Under the pieces are notes generated by a model. It saw only the letters and a program-made list of their open reading frames with translations, was not told where the DNA came from and made no database searches. 35,358 bases of DNA, from NCBI GenBank assembly GCA_910579935.1, contig CAJTVQ010000043.1, positions 1-35,358 on the forward strand. The letters are read 5' to 3'. Positions 16,673-23,464 of this stretch are shown here, in pieces. Position 1 is the first letter of the stretch; every line of letters starts with the position of its first letter. A program made the position numbers and the translations under genes. Source of the DNA: an uncultured Lachnospiraceae bacterium (GTDB lineage: Bacteria > Bacillota > Clostridia > Lachnospirales > Lachnospiraceae).

Positions 16673-16727
16673 ATTGAAAGAAAAGCACTTTCAATTCGCA
16701 AACCTGTCAGTCATTTAGGAGTTTGCG
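16673..16727. repeat. two consecutive hairpins between the GTPase genes
   Basis: ATTGAAAG/CTTTCAAT (16673-16680 with 16688-16695) is followed by CGCAAAC/GTTTGCG (16697-16703 with 16721-16727). Neither is followed by a T-run, so they may moderate read-through or protect the mRNA rather than terminate it. Confidence 0.4.
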
Positions 16728-16757
16728 CGGTAAATCGGCGCGGAAATGAGGAAAGCT

Positions 16758-17687
16758 ATGAAACCAGTATATGTGATTAACGGATTTTTAGAGAGCGGTA
16801 AAACGGAATTCATTACCTATACATTGGCCCAGCCTTATTTTCAGGTAAGGGGGAAGACGCTTCTGATACTCTGTGAAGAAGGGGAAACGGAATATGAGGA
16901 ATTTTTGTTAAAGAAAAGTAAGACGGTGGTTGAGCTGGTGGAGGAGGAAGAAGATTTTACGACTGACCGGCTGATCGCGCTGGAGAAAAAGCATAAACCG
17001 GAACGGATCATCATTGAATATAACGGAATGTGGAATTTTAAGAATATGAAGCTGCCGTGGCACTGGTCCGTTGAGCAGCAGATCACCACGATAGATGCAT
17101 CTACTTTCCCTATGTATTTTAACAATATGAAATCCCTGCTGGCGGAAATGGTAAGGAATTCGGAACTAATCATTTTCAACCGCTGTGACGGCGTGGAGGA
17201 CTTGAGCGTTTACCGCCGCAATATGAAAGCAATCAACCAAAAGGCGGAAATCGTGTTTGAGGATTCCAACGGGGAGATTGACGAAATCTTTGAGGAGGAT
17301 CTGCCTTATCATCTGACGGATGATCCGATCGTGCTGGACGACCGCAGTTACGGCATATGGTATCTGGATTCCCTGGATCATTTGGAGCGTTATGAGGGAA
17401 AAAACGTGCAGTTTACGGCAATGGTACTGAAGCCGGAGCAGTTTCCGAAGGGGTATTTTGTTCCCGGAAGGATGGCGATGACCTGCTGTGCCGATGATAT
17501 GGCATTTTTGGGGTTTGCCTGCCGGAGTGAGGAAACGGAGCGGCTGGAAAACAAACAGTGGGTGGAAGTGAAGGCCGTCGTGCGGAAAGAATATTTTGCG
17601 GATTATCAGGCGGAAGGTCCGGTATTGGAAGCGGTCAGTGTGGAGAAGACAAAGGCGCCTAAAGAGCAGGTGATCAGTTTTGTATGA
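16758..17687 (+). CDS. CobW-like GTPase fused to a TIGR03943-like C-terminal domain
   Basis: A protein of 309 aa. The N-terminal half is CobW-like: P-loop NGFLESGKTEF (about 8-18) and RIIIEYNGMW in the Walker B position. The CxCC metal motif is absent, with an acidic CEEGETEYEE stretch near its place. The C-terminal third (about 200-295) contains PKGYFVPGRMAMTCCADDMAFLGF, which closely resembles the C-terminal domain of TIGR03943/DUF1980 proteins (YcgQ-like partners of YcgR-type permeases); this is from memory. The combination suggests a metal-related GTPase linked to a permease pathway. The ATG at 16758 was preferred over 16746 because GAGG sits 6 bases before it. Its stop overlaps the next start (ATGA). 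Confidence 0.75.
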   Translation: MKPVYVINGFLESGKTEFITYTLAQPYFQVRGKTLLILCEEGETEYEEFLLKKSKTVVELVEEEEDFTTDRLIALEKKHKPERIIIEYNGMWNFKNMKLPWHWSVEQQITTIDASTFPMYFNNMKSLLAEMVRNSELIIFNRCDGVEDLSVYRRNMKAINQKAEIVFEDSNGEIDEIFEEDLPYHLTDDPIVLDDRSYGIWYLDSLDHLERYEGKNVQFTAMVLKPEQFPKGYFVPGRMAMTCCADDMAFLGFACRSEETERLENKQWVEVKAVVRKEYFADYQAEGPVLEAVSVEKTKAPKEQVISFV

Positions 17688-18457
17688 TGGCGGCGGAGAA
17701 TGAAAAGGAATTGCAGCAGCTGAAAAAGAGAATTCTTGAACTGGCACGCAAATCCTATGAACATAATATTTATACGTATACCGGATTCCTGAGTATGGCG
17801 GAACAGGATGTTTTTTACGGTATGGAGACGGAGTTGAAGGGGACGGCTTACGAACTGTATGGCGGCAGGCAGGATACGGAGCGGCAGATGCTGCGGTTTG
17901 GAAGTATGGAATCGCTGGGGTATGAGGAAGCATTTCCCATCGTCTGTCTGTCGGTCAGGCCCGTGATGGAAAAGTTTGCCGACTCCATGACCCATCGGGA
18001 TTTTCTGGGGGCAGTCATGAATCTGGGTATTGACAGAAGCACGGTGGGGGACATTTTGCTGGAAGGAAAGTCGGCTTATCTGTTCTGCACGGAGAAAATA
18101 GCGCCTTATCTGATAGAAAATCTGAGGAAAGTGAAGCATACCAATGTAAGATGTGCAGCGGCGGATGCCGTAGCGGAACTTCCGGTAAAGGAACCGGAAG
18201 AAATCCGGTTTACGGCAGCGTCGGAGAGGGCGGACGTAATCATTGCTAAGGTGTATGGTTTATCAAGAAACCAGAGCCTTGCGCTTTTCAGGGAACGGAA
18301 GATATATGTGAACGGCAGGCTGAATGAAAACAACAGCTATACCATAAAGGGCGGAGATATGGTTTCCGTGCGCGGGTATGGGCGGTTTGTATATCATGGG
18401 GCAGACCATGAGACAAAAAAGGGAAAATGGAGCGTGTTGGCAGGAGTATACCGGTAG
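17684..18457 (+). CDS. ylmH: S4-domain RNA-binding protein RqcP (YlmH)
   Basis: A cytoplasmic protein of 257 aa. It shows the full YlmH layout: an N-terminal helical domain ending in FLSMAEQ, a middle domain with THRDFLGAVMNLGIDR-x-x-VGDI (about 105-125), and a C-terminal S4 RNA-binding domain (about 185-250: RADVIIAKVYGLSRNQSLALFRERKIYVNGR). Known: RqcP/YlmH binds stalled 50S subunits and works with RqcH in ribosome quality control in Bacillus. Here it is joined by an ATGA overlap to a GTPase gene rather than to the cell-division genes (ylm/sep cluster) where it often sits. It is followed after 10 bases by a CmpB-family gene. Confidence 0.9.
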   Translation: MMAAENEKELQQLKKRILELARKSYEHNIYTYTGFLSMAEQDVFYGMETELKGTAYELYGGRQDTERQMLRFGSMESLGYEEAFPIVCLSVRPVMEKFADSMTHRDFLGAVMNLGIDRSTVGDILLEGKSAYLFCTEKIAPYLIENLRKVKHTNVRCAAADAVAELPVKEPEEIRFTAASERADVIIAKVYGLSRNQSLALFRERKIYVNGRLNENNSYTIKGGDMVSVRGYGRFVYHGADHETKKGKWSVLAGVYR

Positions 18458-18467
18458 GAGGAATGGG

Positions 18468-19388
18468 ATGTATTCATATACGATCACACAATGGCTTTTT
18501 TTCTTTTATTTTTATTGTTTTTTTGGATGGTGTTTTGAATCCACCTATGTATCATTGCGAAAAAGGCATCCGGTCAACCGCGGATTTATGAGAGGCCCTT
18601 TCCTTCCGCTGTACGGAAGCGGGGCGGTTATGATGCTGGTAGTGTCCATGCCGTTCCAGGACAACCTTTTCCTGACTTATGCGGCAGGATGCGTCGGGGC
18701 GACGGCGCTGGAATATGTTACGGGGGTGACGATGGAAGCGCTGTTTAAGGTCAGGTATTGGGATTACTCCAATCAGAAATTCAATTTTCAGGGACAGGTC
18801 TGTCTGTCTTCAACACTGGCATGGGGCGGACTGACCATATTGATGACGCGGGTAGTGCATAAGCCCGTCGAGCAGCTGGTGCTTGGGATTCCGGCGGATA
18901 TCCTGACGGCGGCGGTTTCCCTGCTGACGGTTTGCATTGTAGTCGATTTCACACTGTCTTTCAAGGCAGCCATCGATTTGCGCGATATCCTTGTGAAAAT
19001 GGAAGCGGCACGGGAGGAACTGGAACGGGTACAGAAGCGTTTGGACGTGATCATTGCTTTATCCAATGAAGAAAGGGAAGTACGGAAACGGGAGCGGAGC
19101 GGCAAAATGGACGAGCTGGCGGCAGGCATCGAGGAACGGCTGCTGCACCTGAAAGAAAAGCTGACAAACGGTATGTCTGTTTATCCGGACAGTATCCGGG
19201 AGGAAATTTCGGAACTGCGCTTTAAATACCGGCTGAACGCGGAGAAACGGACACAGCTTACCAGTCTGAAGGACTTCTACAAACGCCAGATGCTCAAGGG
19301 AAACCCGACGATGGTGTCAAGAAAATTTGGCGATATGCTGAGGGAACTGCAGGAAAATGTGGATGAAACGCCTGAAAATGACAGGTGA
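18468..19388 (+). CDS. CmpB-family membrane protein (putative ABC-transporter type IV)
   Basis: A protein of 306 aa. The N-terminal 180 residues form about five transmembrane helices with the family landmarks FFGWCFES, NRGFMRGPFLPLYG, EYVTG and RYWDYS. The remainder is a long charged coiled-coil-like tail (about 185-290). It matches the ABC_trans_CmpB family (PF06541), whose transport role is only presumed, since no ATPase is adjacent. The reading frame is open upstream inside ylmH, but TAGGAGG (18455-18461) sits 6 bases before the ATG at 18468, fixing the start. A shorter relative lies at 25179-25586. Confidence 0.85.
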   Translation: MYSYTITQWLFFFYFYCFFGWCFESTYVSLRKRHPVNRGFMRGPFLPLYGSGAVMMLVVSMPFQDNLFLTYAAGCVGATALEYVTGVTMEALFKVRYWDYSNQKFNFQGQVCLSSTLAWGGLTILMTRVVHKPVEQLVLGIPADILTAAVSLLTVCIVVDFTLSFKAAIDLRDILVKMEAAREELERVQKRLDVIIALSNEEREVRKRERSGKMDELAAGIEERLLHLKEKLTNGMSVYPDSIREEISELRFKYRLNAEKRTQLTSLKDFYKRQMLKGNPTMVSRKFGDMLRELQENVDETPENDR

Positions 19389-19396
19389 CAGAAAGA

Positions 19397-19428
19397 AACC
19401 GGGCCGGGGAAATCATCCCCTGCCCGGT
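19397..19428. terminator. bidirectional terminator-like hairpin
   Basis: ACCGGGC-c-GGGGA pairs with TCCCC-t-GCCCGGT, with a five-base loop and one mismatch. The minus-strand side continues GGTTTCTTTCTG, so it serves the PHP gene best and probably also the CmpB-family gene. Confidence 0.7.
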
Positions 19429-19472
19429 TCTCTGGTATATGCCGAAGGATTGTTTTCTTTATGGTTTTGAAA

Positions 19473-20294
19473 TCAGCCTGCATGTCGTTCCCGGTGCCTG
19501 TATTTAGGCACATAAACATAAAGGTTGTTTTCCGCGAGTTCCAGTTTCCGCTTATGGCGGCGGAACAATGCCAGGAATTTGTTGTAAAACCAGAAAGAGT
19601 AAACGAGCAGATCATTGGCTTTTCCGATCTTCTGCTTGGTAGTGTGCAGATAACGCTTCCCGTCTGCGGTAATCGCGACATCCGAACGGATGGCATGAAT
19701 CAGATCCGTTTCGTTTTTGATATCCGCATCGATCATGGTATAACCGAAGCCGGCACAGTTTTCCCTGTGGGAATCGCTTCCGCCGGTGCAGGGTTTATCA
19801 AAGCATTTGGCAAGTTCCAAAGCCGCCTGATTGGATTCCGGCGATTCACAGGCATTATATGTTTCAATAAAATCAAAGCGGGATACCAGAGTTCTTGACT
19901 TTTTACCGCGTCTGGTATTCATCAGACTCAGATATTTTTCCCCGCAGGGATGGGCAGGTCCTAAAATCCCGCCGTAATGATGTACAATGTCGATCAAAAG
20001 ACTGACGGGCAGCCCGCGGAGTTCCAAAAGCGGAAGTTTCACTCCCGTAGGCATGACCACGATAATATGTCCAGCATCGATCGTATCATATTCAATGCCT
20101 TTCAGAACAACAAAATCCTGAAATTCCTTATCTTTTATATTCTTTTTATAGTACCGGTAAGCTTTATAGGAATTATGGTCAGTCACCAGCATTCCCTGAT
20201 ACCCTTTTTCCTGCAGGATGCGAATCGTATCAGCAATAGTAATTTTTCCGTCCAAAGACCCTTCTTTTGTATGACAGTGCATATCTAATTTCAA
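19473..20294 (-). CDS. PHP-domain metal-dependent phosphoesterase
   Basis: A cytoplasmic phosphoesterase of 273 aa. The PHP signature motifs are in order: D-M-H-C-H-T near the N-terminus, the VTDHNS motif, KGIEYDT, a histidine cluster (HHYGGILGPAHPCGE) and GGSDSHR. These supply the metal ligands of a trinuclear site. The substrate is unknown; relatives cleave nucleotides or phosphorylated metabolites. The start was set at a TTG (20294): AAGAGG lies 6 bases upstream and the protein then begins MKLDMHCHT as the family does. ATGs at 20318 and 20324 are in frame but have no clear ribosome binding site. Confidence 0.85.
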   Translation of the reverse strand: MKLDMHCHTKEGSLDGKITIADTIRILQEKGYQGMLVTDHNSYKAYRYYKKNIKDKEFQDFVVLKGIEYDTIDAGHIIVVMPTGVKLPLLELRGLPVSLLIDIVHHYGGILGPAHPCGEKYLSLMNTRRGKKSRTLVSRFDFIETYNACESPESNQAALELAKCFDKPCTGGSDSHRENCAGFGYTMIDADIKNETDLIHAIRSDVAITADGKRYLHTTKQKIGKANDLLVYSFWFYNKFLALFRRHKRKLELAENNLYVYVPKYRHRERHAG

Positions 20295-20457
20295 AGTATA
20301 CCTCTTTTCCGTTCCCATATGCATAGGGCAGGGGTATTTGCTTTCCCGGTCTATGTATATGAAAACTGCATCCGCCGGTCTGACGGCGGAACTGCTGATT
20401 TTGAATTAAGTACAATACCACATTATATTTTACCCTTTTTAAGAGAAATGTAAATAC

Positions 20458-20473
20458 ATTTATTTAAATAAAT
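20458..20473. repeat. perfect AT-only palindrome before the PHP gene
   Basis: ATTTATTTAAATAAAT, a 16-bp perfect palindrome lying 68 bases beyond the pyrI stop on the minus strand. It could be an operator or a poor terminator. A TATAAT facing the PHP gene occurs at about 20424-20429 without a good -35. Confidence 0.35.
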
Positions 20474-20540
20474 ATTTGTAAATTTTGGGTAACGGCCCCG
20501 GTTGGTTTTAAGCGTGGCGCCTGATTCGTTTGACAGTTCC

Positions 20541-20972
20541 TTAAAACCGCTCATTGCATTTCTCTTCGCAGTATTTACAACGGTAAATCTCTTTTTTTTC
20601 ATCAGAGAGCACGAAAACATGCGGCAGCCCCTGTTCGATGGAAGTAATGCAGCGCGGGTTTTTGCACCGGATAATATTGCGGATTTCCTTTGGAAGCACT
20701 AAATCCTTTTTATCCACAATCTCCCCGTCCTTAATTACATTGACGGTAATATTGTGGTCAATGAATGCCAGAACATCCAGGTCAAGGGTATTGATATCGC
20801 ATTCTACTTTGAGGATGTCTTTTTTTCCCATTTTGTTGCTGCGGGCATTTTTGATGATTGCCACGGTACAGTCCAGTTTGTCCAACTGTAAATGATGATA
20901 AATGGAAAGGCTCTTTCCGGCAGCGATATGGTCAAGGACAAAGCCTTCTTCGATTTTTCCTACATTCAGCAT
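20541..20972 (-). CDS. pyrI: aspartate carbamoyltransferase regulatory subunit
   Basis: The zinc-binding regulatory chain of aspartate transcarbamoylase, 143 aa, close to the usual length of about 150. The N-terminal allosteric domain begins MLNVGKIEEGFVLDHI and contains NARSNKMGKKDILK; the C-terminal domain carries the four zinc cysteines C103, C108, C132 and C135. Known: PyrI binds CTP/ATP and bridges PyrB trimers. The ATG follows AAGGAG by 8 bases and lies 13 bases after the pyrB stop, so the two are co-transcribed. An upstream in-frame extension is just pyrB read in another frame. Confidence 0.96.
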   Translation of the reverse strand: MLNVGKIEEGFVLDHIAAGKSLSIYHHLQLDKLDCTVAIIKNARSNKMGKKDILKVECDINTLDLDVLAFIDHNITVNVIKDGEIVDKKDLVLPKEIRNIIRCKNPRCITSIEQGLPHVFVLSDEKKEIYRCKYCEEKCNERF

Positions 20973-20985
20973 GATCAGTCTCCTT

Positions 20986-21906
20986 TTATACTTTGGTTTT
21001 GATGCCCAACAGGGTAAGAATGAGCGCCATACGGACGTATACACCGTACTGCACCTGTTTAAAGTAAGCGGCGCGGGGGTCGTCATCCACTTCCACGGAG
21101 ATTTCGTTGACACGGGGAAGCGGATGGAGAATCAGCATCTCTTTTTTGGCAAGTTTCATTTTTTCCTTGTTTAAAATATAGAAATCTTTTAAACGTACAT
21201 AATCTTCTTCGTTAAAGAAACGTTCCCGCTGTACCCTTGTCATGTACAGGAAATCCAGCTGCGGCATGATTTCCTCCAGGCGTATCACTTCCTCATAGGG
21301 AATGTTTTTTTCCTTCAGCATATCGGTGATGTAATCGGGAACTTTCAATTCTTCCGGTGAGATGAAAACAAACCGGATGCCTGGATAACGCACCAGTGCA
21401 TTGATCAGGGAATGGACGGTTCTGCCGAATTTCAGGTCGCCGCACAGACCGATGGTAAAGTTGCCGAGGCTTCCTTTCAGGGAACGGATGGTCAGTAAAT
21501 CGGTCAGTGTCTGGGTGGGATGCTGGTGTCCCCCGTCGCCGGCGTTAATGACGGGAATGGAGGATCTGCTTGCCGCAACCATGGGTGCGCCTTCTTTTGG
21601 ATGGCGCATGGCACAGATGTCAGCAAAGCAGGAAATGACCCGTATGGTATCGGATACGCTTTCTCCCTTGGAAGCGGAAGAAGAGCCGGCATCGGAAAAG
21701 CCGATGACGCTGCCGCCCAGATTCAGCATGGCGGATTCAAAACTTAACCGTGTGCGGGTGCTTGGTTCGTAAAAGCAGGTGGCAAGCTTCTTTCCGTCAC
21801 AGGTGTGGGCATATTTGGACATATTGTTTTCAATATCATTTGCAAGGTCAAAGAGGTCGTCCAGTTCTTCGACGGTAAAATCCAGAGGACTCATTAGATG
21901 TCGCAT
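20986..21906 (-). CDS. pyrB: aspartate carbamoyltransferase catalytic subunit
   Basis: Catalyses carbamoyl phosphate plus aspartate to N-carbamoylaspartate, the committed step of pyrimidine synthesis. The protein is 306 aa, the normal length. The carbamoyl-phosphate motif STRTR is at 49-53, with NAGDGGHQHPTQTL in the middle and HPLPR near 261-265. The start ATG has AAAGGA 8 bases upstream. pyrI follows directly. The leader between this gene and the nitroreductase gene has a strong hairpin (21942-21973) ending about 35 bases before the start; no PyrR-binding loop was recognised, so how it is regulated is open. Confidence 0.97.
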   Translation of the reverse strand: MRHLMSPLDFTVEELDDLFDLANDIENNMSKYAHTCDGKKLATCFYEPSTRTRLSFESAMLNLGGSVIGFSDAGSSSASKGESVSDTIRVISCFADICAMRHPKEGAPMVAASRSSIPVINAGDGGHQHPTQTLTDLLTIRSLKGSLGNFTIGLCGDLKFGRTVHSLINALVRYPGIRFVFISPEELKVPDYITDMLKEKNIPYEEVIRLEEIMPQLDFLYMTRVQRERFFNEEDYVRLKDFYILNKEKMKLAKKEMLILHPLPRVNEISVEVDDDPRAAYFKQVQYGVYVRMALILTLLGIKTKV

Positions 21907-21941
21907 GTTTATTTTCCTTTCTTTCCTTATTTATGCCAAAC

Positions 21942-21973
21942 AAAATCGAAGGAAATTGATTCCCTTCGATTTT
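21942..21973 (-). terminator. intrinsic terminator or attenuator upstream of pyrB
   Basis: On the minus strand AAAATCGAAGG pairs with CCTTCGATTTT around a 10-base loop and is followed by GTTTGG. It lies between the nitroreductase stop and the pyrB start, so it either ends the nitroreductase transcript or attenuates read-through into pyrBI. Confidence 0.75.
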
Positions 21974-21982
21974 TATGGGATG

Positions 21983-21998
21983 ACCGGCAGCTGCCGGT
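21983..21998. repeat. perfect 16-bp palindrome before pyrB
   Basis: ACCGGCAGCTGCCGGT is a perfect palindrome just after the nitroreductase stop codon and 9 bases from the terminator hairpin. It may add to termination or serve as a protein site. Confidence 0.5.
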
Positions 21999-22003
21999 AT
22001 CTG

Positions 22004-22543
22004 TTACATGTAAGTTAATAGATCAGCCACCGTCTTGCGCTTCAGGGCGGCAGGTTCTTCATCGGGATAGCCGATGGGGATAAGAGCCACGACTTCACGG
22101 TCTTCGGGAACACCGAGAATCTCAGCTGCTTTCCTGTCATCAAAAATTCCTTCAATTACACTTCCGATACCGCGTTCGTAAGCGGCGAGACAGAACGTCT
22201 GGGATGCAATGCCCGCGTCAAACATCTGCCAGGCATCCCCTCTGTGTGTGGAGAATGAACCGTCGCGTTCAAAACCGCATCTGTTTTTAATAACGGTGAC
22301 AATGATCAGCATGGGCGCACCTTTGATAATTGCGCCGTTATTCGGGTAATCAGACGTGCATTCATCGGCAATCCGGTCTTTCATTTCACCTTCTGCCGCG
22401 ATATAGCGGACAATCTGTGTATGTTTCCAGCTCGGGACATGGGAAACCGTTTCCAAAATCTCTTCCAGCAGGGCGTGGTCAACGGGCTGGTCTTTGAATT
22501 TGCGGATACTTCTGCGTCCTGTGATACATTCTTTTGCGGTCAT
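22004..22543 (-). CDS. nitroreductase-family FMN oxidoreductase
   Basis: A flavoprotein of 179 aa. The N-terminal FMN-binding signature GRRSIRKFKDQPV is followed by PSWKHTQ (usually PS..N.QP), a DAGIASQTFCLAAYERGIGS helix and the C-terminal GYPDEEP motif. Length and motifs are typical. Known: the family reduces nitro compounds, quinones and other electron acceptors with NAD(P)H; the substrate is not predictable. The start has a very strong AAAGGAGG 6 bases upstream. A 12-bp inverted repeat at 22680-22725 in the upstream region is a candidate operator. Confidence 0.92.
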   Translation of the reverse strand: MTAKECITGRRSIRKFKDQPVDHALLEEILETVSHVPSWKHTQIVRYIAAEGEMKDRIADECTSDYPNNGAIIKGAPMLIIVTVIKNRCGFERDGSFSTHRGDAWQMFDAGIASQTFCLAAYERGIGSVIEGIFDDRKAAEILGVPEDREVVALIPIGYPDEEPAALKRKTVADLLTYM

Positions 22544-22679
22544 TCGTTACCTCCTTTTGTTTGTACACTTTCGTGGCCTGTGCGTCTGCACGGTAAATGC
22601 GCAGACCTGCCTGAACTGTTACGCGCGGCAGATACATCAATTGACATAAATCAAAATTTATATTTTATAATATCCTGAT

Positions 22680-22725
22680 TTATGCTATCATGGACTTATG
22701 ATGTTATAAATCTATGATAGCATAA
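22680..22725. promoter_or_regulatory. 12-bp inverted repeat, candidate operator
   Basis: TTATGCTATCAT (22680-22691) and its exact complement ATGATAGCATAA (22714-22725) are separated by 22 bases, between the nitroreductase start and the small HTH gene. There is no T-run, so it is unlikely to be a terminator. The remaining bases of this 270-base gap show no gene. Confidence 0.5.
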
Positions 22726-22816
22726 CAGGAGAGGGCTTTCAACGTGAAAACTTAGAAATTTTTGTGAATTCCGCGGCGCATCCTGCGCAAAACTGCAGTG
22801 TTATTATGGACCGTTC

Positions 22817-23017
22817 TTAATCGTCTGTGAACCGCACAATATCATTTGGCGTACATTTAAGGGCCTTGCAGAGTTTCTCGACCGTGAGGAGGGTAATATT
22901 ACCGTCTTTCTTCATATTTGCCAATGTCTTATTATCAATTCCGACCTTCTTTAACAGGTAATATTGCGTAATTCCATTTTCTTTCATGTATTCCCATAAA
23001 GGACTGTAATCCAGCAT
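22817..23017 (-). CDS. small Cro/C1-type helix-turn-helix protein
   Basis: A DNA-binding protein of 66 aa. The pattern LWEYMKENGITQYYLLKKVGIDNKTLANMKKDGNITLLTVEKLCKALKCTPNDIV matches the minimal HTH_26-type regulators. The longer frame starts at 23038, but GGTGGTGA sits about 8 bases before the ATG at 23017, chosen here. It lies between the nitroreductase gene (same strand, 270 bases downstream) and a divergent small membrane protein gene. Its targets are unknown; the inverted repeat at 22680 is one candidate. Confidence 0.8.
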   Translation of the reverse strand: MLDYSPLWEYMKENGITQYYLLKKVGIDNKTLANMKKDGNITLLTVEKLCKALKCTPNDIVRFTDD

Positions 23018-23083
23018 TTCTGTCACCACCTTCTGCATTTAGTATGAACGAATATAAAGATTTATAACAGAATGTTTATTTCC

Positions 23084-23112
23084 TTGTGAAATTTTCCGTA
23101 TTGTAGTATAAT
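23084..23112 (+). promoter_or_regulatory. sigma-A promoter of the small membrane protein gene
   Basis: TTGTGA (23084-23089), 17 bases, TATAAT (23107-23112), 31 bases before the start codon. The spacing and -10 are consensus. Confidence 0.7.
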
Positions 23113-23143
23113 GAAAAAATAATAGAGAAAGGGGAATAAAGAT

Positions 23144-23395
23144 ATGGAAGCATTTTCAAGTTTAATAGGGTCGGCCATAGTCCTGGGGTTTATAATTTTT
23201 GTAGTCACGGCAAATTTGTTCCGTTTGGTAATGTGGATTAAGTGTTTTAAGGTGAAGAGGTGCCAGAACCGCCGGTGCATAAATAATATCATGTGCGGTA
23301 AGTATACGGAAAGGATGACAGAAGAAGAGTACCAAAAATTATTAGATAAGATTGAGGCTTACAAAAAGGCATTTGAGGAGCGGCAGACTGAATAA
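23144..23395 (+). CDS. small single-pass membrane protein with four cysteines
   Basis: A protein of 83 aa with one transmembrane helix (about 7-32), then a basic cytosolic segment with cysteines spaced C-x5-C-x4-C-x5-C (about 34-51), then a short helical tail (MTEEEYQKLLDKIEAYK). The cysteines could bind a metal such as zinc. The family was not recognised. It has its own promoter and a GAAAGGGG ribosome binding site. It lies 69 bases before the ATPase gene on the same strand. Confidence 0.65.
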   Translation: MEAFSSLIGSAIVLGFIIFVVTANLFRLVMWIKCFKVKRCQNRRCINNIMCGKYTERMTEEEYQKLLDKIEAYKKAFEERQTE

Positions 23396-23464
23396 GAGAC
23401 AGGATATGCCCGTATGATTTTCCTGAAACAGTTAATCATTTTGTATCAAAGGTGATGTGCAGAT

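Noticed and set aside
20502..20895. Plus-strand frames opposite pyrI
   Set aside because: Shadows of pyrI, whose zinc cysteines and allosteric domain are intact.
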